A stretch of 64,000 nt of DNA from NCBI GenBank assembly GCA_030272585.1, contig BSYQ01000006.1, positions 3,187,001-3,251,000 of the forward strand, written 5' to 3'. A program made the position numbers and the translations under genes. Every line of letters starts with the position of its first letter. The stretch's first letter is position 1. This document shows, piece after piece, positions 35,490-44,658 of this stretch. Origin of the DNA: Bryopsis sp. KO-2023. Taxonomy: Eukaryota; Chlorophyta; Ulvophyceae; Bryopsidales; Bryopsidaceae. Below the pieces are notes generated by a model. The model did no database searches, was not told where the DNA came from, and saw only the letters and a program-made list of their open reading frames with translations.

Positions 35490-37806
35490 ATGAGTGGCGG
35501 TGGTGCGGTGCGATTCTTCACGGGGGACCGAGCGCTTAATCGATCACCCACGCTGGCGAACGCTCGAACAGCGTTCAGGTGCCCGAAGAAGCGACCCAGC
35601 GAGTCGCCCCATTGGCGCAAGCCGGTTCAGTTCTCCCGCGTTTATTGCGTTGCGCGAAGCAAAGAAGGATCGAAGTCGGAAAACGAGAGGCTCGACGCGG
35701 CCGCTGAAGACTATCTCGTAGGTGGGCATGGGGCTGGGCGCATAGAAACACCGTCTTTCCCAACGCGCGCGCGAATCGTCCTTGTGGATTGTATCGATTC
35801 TGGATGGAGATCCGATCTTTGCATCGCGCTGAAATCGCGTGTTTCTTGTGATGTTTTTTTTTTTTACCTTGGGAAGTTTCTAATCAGCTGGGGGATACAA
35901 GGGGGATCATGAATATACTGGATTATTTATTCTGAGTTGTGCTCCTCGCTTTATTAATAACAAACATTTTGATATCGCTCCTGGACAATACTTGGATGAG
36001 GTTCTCGACCTCAATATGTTGATATGGTGGCTAGGATTTCAATCAATTCTAATGCCAAATCGAGAAAGACAGAGATCACATCAAATCAACGTCATCTTTG
36101 GTGGAGTCGTCTGTTGATACGAGGTCTCTTGGCAGCAAAAAGGTCAACATGAACAGGAAAGGTCCTTTTTATTCCAACCTGTGTATTTTTTTTTTGTTCG
36201 TTGATTAACTCGTGATTTTTTTTTGGGAAGGCTTGGAAGCTGGATTGAATCCTGATGACATCATATCGCGTCAGTTGGGCATAAAATCCAGTCAGGAGCT
36301 AACGGACACACAAAAAGAATATCTAAGCACAGTGAAACAAAAAATTTCCAAGGTGAATAGAATTGAAACTGAAACTGACATGAATCTTGATTCTTAATGT
36401 CATTTTTTTGGCTCTTTTTCGAGTGATTCTGGGGGTGGATGCAAGCAGGGTTGTGTTTTGCTTTGTTTGTTTTGAGGAAAGTAAGATTCACAGAGGAAGA
36501 TAGAGAATATAGAAATATATATATTCTTTTGGAATATAGAGGGAAAATCAGTTGGGTGAAATTTGCTATCATTAATTGCAGTCAGGTTCATTTCCTTAAT
36601 TCTTTTTTTTTTTTTTGAGCATGAATTCGTTTTGCTATTCAGAGAGCGAAAGCCATCAAAAAAGAGAGAGAGGCCGCCGAAAACGTTAATTTTAAGATCG
36701 GGAAATACGCCTACAGCAAAGGGGACTACAGCGGAGCTGTCGAGGCTTTGGAAAAAACTGTGGAAGAATGTGGAACTCTTTCTGCTGTAGGAGGAGAAGC
36801 TTCCTTGTGGCTGGCTTTAGCATATCAGGTTGGTGTGCATGCATATATAAAACAAATATGCATGTATACACAGACATATGTATAGGTATATATATATTCT
36901 CAATTTTGGCGCAAGACTGCGGGCAAAGTTGCTATATCTTCCTTAATCGATGGTCTGTTTTTGATAGTTCGATGTCTGTGTTTGTGTGAGAGTTTCATTC
37001 ATTTGTGATTTTTTTTTGTGTTTTTTGAATAGGCCGTGGGTAGAGAAAAAGAGTGCATTGAACTGTACAAGGAACTGAAGGAGCGACACGTGAATAGGAT
37101 GATCCGCAAAAAAGCAACAGATTTGCTGTACATCATGGAAGCCCCCAAGCTGAAACTCACCCAAGAAGAAAGGGTAAAAGTGCCAGTGATGGAGAATGCC
37201 GAGCGCTGGAGGTGAGTGTTGTCAAAAACGGCATGTCTTTTTCTTCTCTTTTTTTTTTTTTTTCTCTCCACCCCACCCCCCCACCCCCTCTCCTCTTTAA
37301 AAAAACAAATTCTTTGATTTTTTCGGACCCGCAATGTTTAGTGAGTTTTGAGTTCGTTTGGCAGAAAAAACGACCGAATAGTATACCTGAAAAGCTAGTC
37401 TGTGCTGGGTTGAATTTGCACTCGTCATTGTTGTGAAATCAAAGCCCACCCTTATATCTTTCTTCCCCCAAAAAATAAACAATTGTGTCGATATTTTTTT
37501 TCGTTATGAAAGGCAGGTGCATCCAAGAGCTGTTTCACACAGCTTTCTGATTTCTTGTCTCATTTTGGGTTTTTGAGGGGTGTCTCATTTCGTTCCTATT
37601 TTTTCCGTGTCAGTCCTCGAGGTTCATTTGGAGCCAGGCCATCGAGCAGTGGTATCAAAACAAAGAAACAGGTCAAGAAGTCTCTGGAAGATCAATTCTG
37701 GGATGAATATCAACCACCAAAATTAGTACGCAACAGATACGTATGGATAGCTTCCTTCATACTGGCTGTGGGTCTGGCATGGTACTCCACAGGAATGTCC
37801 AGATAA
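35490..37806 (+). CDS. Plastid TPR protein of cyanobacterial type with C-terminal membrane anchor, 5 exons, about 303 aa
   Basis: Exons: 35490-35721, 36231-36352, 36643-36828, 37033-37211, 37614-37806; phases agree. The N-terminus (AVRFFTGDRALNRS and following Arg/Pro/Ser-rich residues) looks like a transit peptide. The core has a degenerate TPR pair (KIGKYAYSKGDYSGAVEALEKTV, then GEASLWLALAYQAVGREKECIELYKEL) and a conserved KATDLLYIMEAPKLKL motif. That motif, with YILEAPxLK, marks a family known to me from cyanobacteria and plant chloroplasts. A hydrophobic stretch near the end (VWIASFILAVGLAWY) suggests a thylakoid or envelope anchor. The exact role is not known. The donor of exon 1 is taken as GTGGGC at 35722, which gives the right phase; GTAGGT four bases earlier does not. 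Confidence 0.78.
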
Positions 37807-38229
37807 CACCCGATCGTCAGTTCGTTTCGATGGGATTTGCTCTGCAGACCACCGTTGGAGTTATTTCAAGGCTGTGTTTGTCTCTGTTCAGCTAGTGTGG
37901 AGCCGTGTGTGTGTGTGTGTGTTTTTAGCTGTTGTTTGCTTCTTTTTGTATTTCTACTTTTGCATGGGGTTCTTTGTGGTTGAGATTCGGGGCGTGTGGG
38001 TGGGGATTCGTTAAGGGCTTGCACATGATTGTTATGTTGTAAGAAAGCGATCCCTGTTCACCACTCGACCACACACAAAGCAAAGTTGATCAGTTAATCA
38101 GCCTGAGGGGAGGTGCCCATGCACTCATTGAAAAAGAAAATGAGATTTCACTCACCTCCTAATGCAAAGGGTGAGAATAATACGCAAATATTAGGTAGTT
38201 TTCTGGGTGAACCTTCTGTGACTTTCCAG
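37807..38229. other. Gap between TPR gene and the retrotransposon
   Basis: It includes a GT microsatellite near 37903-37922 and the left half of the insertion site, ending CCAG. No gene seen. Confidence 0.5.
38226..38229 (+). repeat. Left target-site duplication (CCAG)
   Basis: CCAG immediately precedes the left LTR and CCAG immediately follows the right LTR (43897-43900). A 4-bp duplication fits integrase-mediated insertion. A 5-bp duplication is ruled out because the fifth bases differ. Confidence 0.8.
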
Positions 38230-38407
38230 TGTAAAACCCATTGGGATCGAATGGGCTGTTTAGTGAGACATGTGGATCGCGCAAGTCAAAGCGCCGCCTG
38301 GCTGAGGGATGTTAGTCGAGTTCTAAGTTTGTGTATTTAGGAAGTGAGTGGGGAACAACTTTGACTCTCTGTAAAAAACTGTGGTTTTTTATACTGTGGT
38401 TTCAACA
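38230..38407 (+). repeat. 5' LTR, 178 bp
   Basis: It begins TGTAAAACCC and ends TTTCAACA, with the usual TG...CA ends. It matches the right LTR at every base I compared. A TTTTTTATACTG string near its end could serve as a TATA-like element. The last base is also the A of the element's start codon. Confidence 0.95.
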
Positions 38408-41400
38408 TGGTTTCGGAGCTCAGGACCGGTGTCCTAGGGCTCGTTTTGATTGCGATACTGGCAGTTGGGCTGTTTACCCTGCCAGTGAAAGGAGCGTGGT
38501 TTTTCACTTCCAGTGAAGTGTCGGCTGCGAAAGAAGAGACGGAGACGGAAGAGTTGAGTCATATCGTCTCCGAACTACGAATGGAAATACAAGAGACCAG
38601 GAAGCTCGTCCTGGCGGCTAATAGTGTCAGAGGGGAACTCTTAGACACGATCGAGCGAACGCTTTCCCAAAAGCCACCACCACCTCCTCCCACAGATCTC
38701 CAGCCGCCTTACTCACCTCCTCCCAGCTATCCCGCGGGCAGTAGAGAGGAGCTGATCCCGCCGACGACACACTCTCCACCACCTCCGCCCACACCTCACG
38801 AAGAAGCTGACTCTTCGTCCACCCTACAGCAAGATGAGCGCGACTGGTTGGTCCTCGCTGTGCAGGCGACCTTCTACCTTGTGGGGAGTATCACGGCGGG
38901 TTTTATCACGTGGATCTGCAAGAGGCGTGGTCCAGTGCGAGTTCGTGAGTCGGAACGCCGAGTGGGCGGCGCAGTGAGCGTGAAAGGCGCAGGGACGATA
39001 CAAACGTGGAACCGCCGCATCCAGAAACGCGTCATGCGTGACTTGGGAATCACTTATCCCGATATAGCGACGAGAATCAGGGCGCTGTGGGCCATGTTCG
39101 ACTCAGAAGCTGATGTTACTTCGATTATCTTGGATTCTATTCAAGACTTGATTTCAGAAAGTACTGGCGGGCAGTCACTCCCCCCCAACCACTCCAATGT
39201 GACTTTCGAAGGAAAAAACGTGGATATGGAGGCGTTGTGGCGTCGAGTTTGCTTGTTGTTGGACGATCTCGTGTTGGAGGATATGGAGGTGGACCTGCTG
39301 CCGACGCTTAAAGGAATGATGAAGCGCCAGGACGAGGATTGGGTTGGATTTATCGGACGCTGTTATCTAACTTTCAAAAGCAAAGGCGCACCAGACTTAC
39401 GCGCAGCGATGTCAGTCGTACTCGGGAAGCTTCCCCATGGAGTGATTGACAAGATTATGATCTACCTCGACATCCTGGGGGTCGATCCAGTTGACATCAC
39501 TTTCGAACACGTGATGGAGTTCTTCAAGAAAGAGGGACGTCAGCGACTTTTCAAGGATGACCTGCGCCCTGCGCGCGAGTCGCAACTACCCCGACCACCT
39601 CGCACGTCGACGACGAGTGCCCAGGAGAGCTCCAAAGGTGGTCGACGTGGCCAGGATTCTGTTTGTCGCAACTGTCGCCAGAGCGGTCACACTTTTCGCG
39701 AGTGTCCCAGAACCATTCGCTGTTTTTCCTGTGGAAAGGAGGGCCATACTGCGGACAGATGTCGCAGTGGTAGGCGAGGAACTGTGAGTGCTGGCGCGAC
39801 TGGCACTGTCGACGACGTCGCTCGCGCCTTCGAAGCGCTCCAGGAATACGAATCGCGCCCAGACGTCGAGGTCACACCTCCAGACGTCAGCGTCGCGACC
39901 ATTCAGAGCACCAGCGTGGGGAGGAAACAACTCTTCGTCAGGTTTCGCGCGTTGCGTGGAGTGCGTCTCGAGGATGGGCTGGTGGATCCTGGGTCGGAGA
40001 TCAACCTGATCCCGTTGGCGTTCACTAAACGACATGGGTTGGGTGTTGAGCGCATGCAACAGCAGGTTACGATTTCGGGATTCTCGGATGAGTTACGAAA
40101 GGTGCCAGTCGGGAAGATCGATTTGGAGGTCCAGATCGGCCCATGGTCGCGAACTGCCACGTTTTATGTGGTCGACGTTCCTAAGTTCGTGCTAGGACTC
40201 CCCCTTCTACACGAGCTAAAATTAAGCGTGGATTGCGAAAATGGGCGATTGATCGATGGGGACGGATTTCACGTTCACTGCCATAGTGTGCGCCAAGCTG
40301 AGTCACTCCCTTCAGCTTTCCTGATGCCAACAGATGTTCGACTTCAAGAAACTCAGGAGTTGAAGGGTGCCAAAATCGTTCGGCGTGATGACAGAATCGA
40401 GCTTCCCTTGGGGAAGCCACTTGTTTTGGGACCGGGCGAGAACAGAAATGTTGTGTTGCCCTTCAGAGTAACCGGCGGTGGAATTCGAGGAGCGATTTGC
40501 AATGGTGTAGCCCAAGTGCAATTGTCTTGCACGATTGGGCGCAATGGAGACTGTCGAGTCTTCCTGAGTAATGCGACGAAAATTGCAAGGATGCTGAGCC
40601 AAAAGCTGTTGGTGATGTCGATTCTGATCTCTGCTGGGAGCACGCTTCACTACGTGAAGCACATTCAGCAAACGCCTATCACAGAGCCGAACACGAATGT
40701 TTTCGTCGAACCAGAACCAGTTCCAGTGCCAGACGCACTGACAGCTGCAATCTGTCCTATGTCCGACGAGCCTGTGACCAACCCAGGGTCAGCCACGACG
40801 CAACTCACTGCGAAACTTAAAGCAGTTCGATTCGCAGTGAGTGAATCACCCGATGACTCAACTGCATCTCCCCTGACGACTCGCCCCACGAAACCGTCCG
40901 CTGCCCTCATCACAGCGGCTGCGTCGCCGTCCACCATCAGCGACTCCTGCTCACCCAGAGCAACTACCGCGCCAGTGTTGGACGAGTCGTCCGCTGCTCC
41001 CTGTGGCGATGATGTCATCCCTGCCCAGGCTTTCCCGATTTCGACTGCAGCAGCGTCGTCGAGTGCACCAGTGGAAGATTGGGTGCGGCGCTATCCAACA
41101 GTTTTTGCGACCGACCAAGAATATGGACGCAGTTCGTTTCTACAGGAGCTGACGGTATGCCATCGCGAAATCGAATGGCGGATTCCCCTGGACGACATCC
41201 CCCTGACGAACACTGGGATCGCGTATCACTCTGGAGAAGTCGCTGATTGGGAAGCAACGGCTTTCATTGAACGGTTGATCAAGCAAAAAGTGATTCGGGA
41301 GCTCGCGCCTTCAGAAAAGGCGTTCATGTCTCCGGTTATGTTCTTGCGCAAGGGCGATGGAAAAGGGGTGAGACAAGTGATTGATTTCCGAAAACTGAAT

Positions 41401-43482
41401 TCGTATTCAGAAACATGGAGGACGCAATTCCCTGGCACTCTACAGGCCCTCAGGGAGATACCACCACATTGGCGGAAGTTTACAGTGGTGGATTTATCCG
41501 AAGGATACCACCATTTACCGGTGTGTAACAAATTGTCGGCGTTATTTGGATTCGAACACAAGGGGAGGCGTTTTTGCTATGAAACGCTTCCCCAAGGGTG
41601 GTCGAATTCAGGAGCTTTATTTCACTCAAGAATCTCCTCCTCGCTATCCAAAGTGGCGTGTGTGCCATATGTGGACGATTTGATTACAGGCGGAGCTAAT
41701 GACCGGGAGCATGACTCCAATGTGGCCGCCTTACTTCAGAAGCTGAATGATATGGAGTTGCATGTAAATGCGAAAAAGGTGCAGCTGAATCGTGATCACG
41801 TTCGATTCTTGGGATATGATGTCACACAAGGACACATCTCGTTGGATAGCTACATCGCGAGCCAGAAGGACGCGATCCCCAGCATCCACACTGTCGCAGA
41901 CGTGCGCAAAATCATTGGCATCATGAACGTATGTCGCCCAACAGTTCCTAACCTTGCAGCCTGGATGAAGCCTCTACAAGACCTATTACTGCCTGGCGCG
42001 ACGATGGATCGTTTGCAGGCGGAATCGCTGGTGGCGGACATTTGGGGAAAAATCGTGACCCATCACACTGCGCTCCTCCTTTCCGAACCAGTGGAAGAAT
42101 ACCACTTGCTGGTAGACTGGTCGAAAGCGGGATATGGATATGCGCTGTTCGCAGGACACTACGACGAGGGTTTCCTTATTGGAATCAATTCCCACTCGTC
42201 GACGAATGACGAAGTCACCAGCAGCTACTTGGGGGAACTTCGCGGAATCACTTGGGCTTTAGCCCAAGTCAAAGCTATCACGGCTGGCGCCAAGCTCGTG
42301 CTGTGGACAGACTCCGAATCCGCGTGGCGCAGGTTGATCAGTCGTCCAAAGTCGTCAGCAATCGCGGATTCGCGCGTCAGTCGGTTACTTGGGTGGATTT
42401 TGGGCAACTTCACGAACGATCGCCTCTCCATTCGGTACCTGCCTGGAGAATACAATACTATCGCCGACGCTTTGTCACGTTGGACGGCATCGAGGAGGAT
42501 CCCAGTGACGGTGAATATCAACGCTACTCGTGCTGAGATTTGGAAAGCGCACGACTGGGGTCACTGGGGAACGGACAAGGTTAAAGCAATTCTAACCTCC
42601 CAAGGCATACCCACGAACAAACACGAAATAGAGGAGGAGATAAAGCGTTGTCGCACCTGTGCGCGCTTCAGTCGGAAAACCCTTCCTGTGCCTCTTGGCA
42701 CCATTTCGTCACCCACTGCACCTGGTTCCCATGTAAGCCTTGACTTTATCGGGCCGATATCGACCAATGGACGGAAGCGATATCTTTTTACAGTCGTCGA
42801 CCACATGACGCGTCGTGGCGACGCGCAACTCACGGAGCACGCTAGTGCGAAGACGGCTGTCAAGGGAGTCGAAATGTGGATTGCGAAAGTGGGGGCTGTT
42901 CCAGTCGAAATCATTACTGACGGGGCAAGCTATTTCGTGTCTCGACTTTTCGAGGACTTCTGTGCCTCGCAAAACATCAAGGTTCGGCGCATCGCGCCTC
43001 ATGCTCACCAGAGTAATGGGATCGTCGAACGGTTTAACCGCACTCTGGTGGATCGTATTCGGCGCTTCCTTCTGAGTGGCGGAGGAACCTGGGAGTCGCA
43101 TTTGGAGCGCGCTATCGAAGCTATCGCGACTACTCCCCATCTGACGACTGGAAAATCTCCCATGGAGCTGTGGGAGGGATCTTCACAAGACTGGGCGGCT
43201 GCGCAAGCTCGCCTAAAGGCGTCACGAGAAAAGTATAACGCGCAGCTAAGGACTTCCCGACACACGCATTATATTGGCGAACGCGTTTACGTGTGGGACT
43301 CCGTCAGAGCTGCGCGCCTGGATCAAAAATTCGCGAAACGTTGGAAGGGACCCTACCAACTCGTGAAACCGATGGGTGGACATCTTTGGGAGGTTACGCC
43401 CATACATGGCCCGAAAGTCGTCAAAAGGGGCAGAAAAGCATCGAATGTGGTGCATGAAAACGATATCAAACCCTATTATTAG
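38407..43482 (+). CDS. Gag-Pol polyprotein of the Ty3/gypsy element, 1691 aa, single frame
   Basis: Order, with approximate residues: hydrophobic segment 9-26; Pro-rich stretch 85-135; second hydrophobic segment 146-172; Gag core 190-400; two CCHC zinc knuckles at about 419-450; aspartic protease with DPGS near 526; reverse transcriptase with YVDD near 1088; RNase H with D (VDWSKAG), E (LGELRG), D (TDSES) and D (ADALSR); integrase with an HHCC finger (HDWGHWG and CRTC) and catalytic D about 1445, D about 1504, E about 1540; and a GPY-type motif near 1648. All catalytic residues are present. There is no frameshift between Gag and Pol, so their ratio must be set another way. DPGS in place of the usual DTG/DSG, and two membrane-like segments ahead of Gag, are unusual. 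Confidence 0.95.
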   Translation: MVSELRTGVLGLVLIAILAVGLFTLPVKGAWFFTSSEVSAAKEETETEELSHIVSELRMEIQETRKLVLAANSVRGELLDTIERTLSQKPPPPPPTDLQPPYSPPPSYPAGSREELIPPTTHSPPPPPTPHEEADSSSTLQQDERDWLVLAVQATFYLVGSITAGFITWICKRRGPVRVRESERRVGGAVSVKGAGTIQTWNRRIQKRVMRDLGITYPDIATRIRALWAMFDSEADVTSIILDSIQDLISESTGGQSLPPNHSNVTFEGKNVDMEALWRRVCLLLDDLVLEDMEVDLLPTLKGMMKRQDEDWVGFIGRCYLTFKSKGAPDLRAAMSVVLGKLPHGVIDKIMIYLDILGVDPVDITFEHVMEFFKKEGRQRLFKDDLRPARESQLPRPPRTSTTSAQESSKGGRRGQDSVCRNCRQSGHTFRECPRTIRCFSCGKEGHTADRCRSGRRGTVSAGATGTVDDVARAFEALQEYESRPDVEVTPPDVSVATIQSTSVGRKQLFVRFRALRGVRLEDGLVDPGSEINLIPLAFTKRHGLGVERMQQQVTISGFSDELRKVPVGKIDLEVQIGPWSRTATFYVVDVPKFVLGLPLLHELKLSVDCENGRLIDGDGFHVHCHSVRQAESLPSAFLMPTDVRLQETQELKGAKIVRRDDRIELPLGKPLVLGPGENRNVVLPFRVTGGGIRGAICNGVAQVQLSCTIGRNGDCRVFLSNATKIARMLSQKLLVMSILISAGSTLHYVKHIQQTPITEPNTNVFVEPEPVPVPDALTAAICPMSDEPVTNPGSATTQLTAKLKAVRFAVSESPDDSTASPLTTRPTKPSAALITAAASPSTISDSCSPRATTAPVLDESSAAPCGDDVIPAQAFPISTAAASSSAPVEDWVRRYPTVFATDQEYGRSSFLQELTVCHREIEWRIPLDDIPLTNTGIAYHSGEVADWEATAFIERLIKQKVIRELAPSEKAFMSPVMFLRKGDGKGVRQVIDFRKLNSYSETWRTQFPGTLQALREIPPHWRKFTVVDLSEGYHHLPVCNKLSALFGFEHKGRRFCYETLPQGWSNSGALFHSRISSSLSKVACVPYVDDLITGGANDREHDSNVAALLQKLNDMELHVNAKKVQLNRDHVRFLGYDVTQGHISLDSYIASQKDAIPSIHTVADVRKIIGIMNVCRPTVPNLAAWMKPLQDLLLPGATMDRLQAESLVADIWGKIVTHHTALLLSEPVEEYHLLVDWSKAGYGYALFAGHYDEGFLIGINSHSSTNDEVTSSYLGELRGITWALAQVKAITAGAKLVLWTDSESAWRRLISRPKSSAIADSRVSRLLGWILGNFTNDRLSIRYLPGEYNTIADALSRWTASRRIPVTVNINATRAEIWKAHDWGHWGTDKVKAILTSQGIPTNKHEIEEEIKRCRTCARFSRKTLPVPLGTISSPTAPGSHVSLDFIGPISTNGRKRYLFTVVDHMTRRGDAQLTEHASAKTAVKGVEMWIAKVGAVPVEIITDGASYFVSRLFEDFCASQNIKVRRIAPHAHQSNGIVERFNRTLVDRIRRFLLSGGGTWESHLERAIEAIATTPHLTTGKSPMELWEGSSQDWAAAQARLKASREKYNAQLRTSRHTHYIGERVYVWDSVRAARLDQKFAKRWKGPYQLVKPMGGHLWEVTPIHGPKVVKRGRKASNVVHENDIKPYY
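38408..38421 (+). promoter_or_regulatory. Probable primer binding site for minus-strand synthesis
   Basis: TGGTTTCGGAGCTC begins directly after the LTR. TGG pairs with the CCA end of a tRNA, and the string differs from the plant initiator-Met site TGGTATCAGAGC at two of twelve positions. It lies within codons 1 to 5 of gag. Confidence 0.6.
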
Positions 43483-43718
43483 GGGATTTTTCGACAGAGA
43501 AGTTCCAGTTTTATTTTCCGATTTGTTTTTTTCTTTTTCTTGGCCTTCACTGAAAAGGCTGTGCTTCGTTTGTTTATTTCGTTTTCGAGTGGGTTTGGAT
43601 AAGCGAGTCAGTGGGCAAACGTTTGCTCAAAAGGTTCTCTTTTTCATTTCTTCCGTTGAATTATGGGCCCACCCTCCGAAACTTGATTTTTTTCTTTTAG
43701 TTAAGGCGCAGTGAAGCG
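43483..43718 (+). other. Untranslated 3' part of the retrotransposon
   Basis: It is T-rich and followed by the right LTR. No strong polypurine tract is seen; the bases just before the LTR read AAGGCGCAGTGAAGCG, only mostly purine. Confidence 0.6.
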
Positions 43719-43896
43719 TGTAAAACCCATTGGGATCGAATGGGCTGTTTAGTGAGACATGTGGATCGCGCAAGTCAAAGCGCCGCCTGGCTGAGGGATG
43801 TTAGTCGAGTTCTAAGTTTGTGTATTTAGGAAGTGAGTGGGGAACAACTTTGACTCTCTGTAAAAAACTGTGGTTTTTTATACTGTGGTTTCAACA
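43719..43896 (+). repeat. 3' LTR, 178 bp
   Basis: By eye it is identical to the left LTR over its whole length and is followed by CCAG, the right copy of the target duplication. Confidence 0.95.
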
Positions 43897-44658
43897 CCAG
43901 TCTAAAACGAGAAAAATCAACAACCCCCCAACAACATAATTGCAGAAACAAGCCACTGTTTCCATGCTCCTCCACCATCAGACCTAACTCAACCTCTCCT
44001 CACCACTACACCACCATTCATATGAATGCATTCGGTCATTCATTTCCCTCATCCTGTGTGCAATATTAAAAACTGCAAATTTAGGCACAATTACACACAA
44101 ATTGGGCGATCCAGTACACTCGTAGACACACATCAAATTTTCGCAGTGATCTACCACACCACGGCATTTTTTCCAACTGCAACCTGTGTATGGCTCCTGA
44201 GCTCTCAATGGTTGTGTCCGTTGTACAACAGTGGACGTTCCCGATCCCTCCCGACATCGCCGGCTGTGCTGTAAACTTCTCGACATGGTATCGGAGCTCT
44301 CTATCTTTACAGTGCTTTCAATCATCTCCCAATTCCAAGAAGACGACGCAGCGCTCGTGGATGTGCACCCAAGTTTCTTCGGACCACGTGTCGCACGCTT
44401 GCCTTCAAATAACGAAGCACCGCCTTATCTGGACGCAGGATCCTGATGTCAACTCAGGGGCGGCTGCGTCTGATCGAAACAGGGACGTCATTGAATATCC
44501 ATGAACACCTAAACCGCTGGACGGTTCGTCTTCGCCTTACTCTAAAAACCGATCGTTAGACTTCCAATGTACAGAAAAGGAAACGGGAAGAACTGCTGTG
44601 GAGTTTCCCCAAGACATGTTGCAACGGTCGTCGTCCACGACACACCAAACGAGACAGA
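43897..44658 (+). other. Gap between retrotransposon and EEP ORF, with a primer-site-like string
   Basis: No gene is supported. At 44284 the string ATGGTATCGGAGCTC resembles the start of the nearby element's gag (ATGGTTTCGGAGCTC) and the tRNA initiator-Met site. A short frame follows it for about 53 codons. Confidence 0.45.

Larger units (their letters stand above)
38230..43896 (+). mobile_element. Full-length Ty3/gypsy-type LTR retrotransposon, 5.67 kb
   Basis: Two 178-bp LTRs flank one long Gag-Pol frame, with a 4-bp target duplication. The domain order protease, reverse transcriptase, RNase H, integrase places it in Ty3/gypsy (Metaviridae-type) rather than Ty1/copia. Identical LTRs and an unbroken frame point to recent insertion. 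It sits between the TPR gene and the EEP ORF, in the same orientation as both. No chromodomain was seen at the integrase end. Confidence 0.95.

Noticed and set aside
39586-43140. Antisense open frames under the Gag-Pol gene
   Set aside because: They overlap a sense frame with a complete set of retroelement motifs and show no motif of their own.
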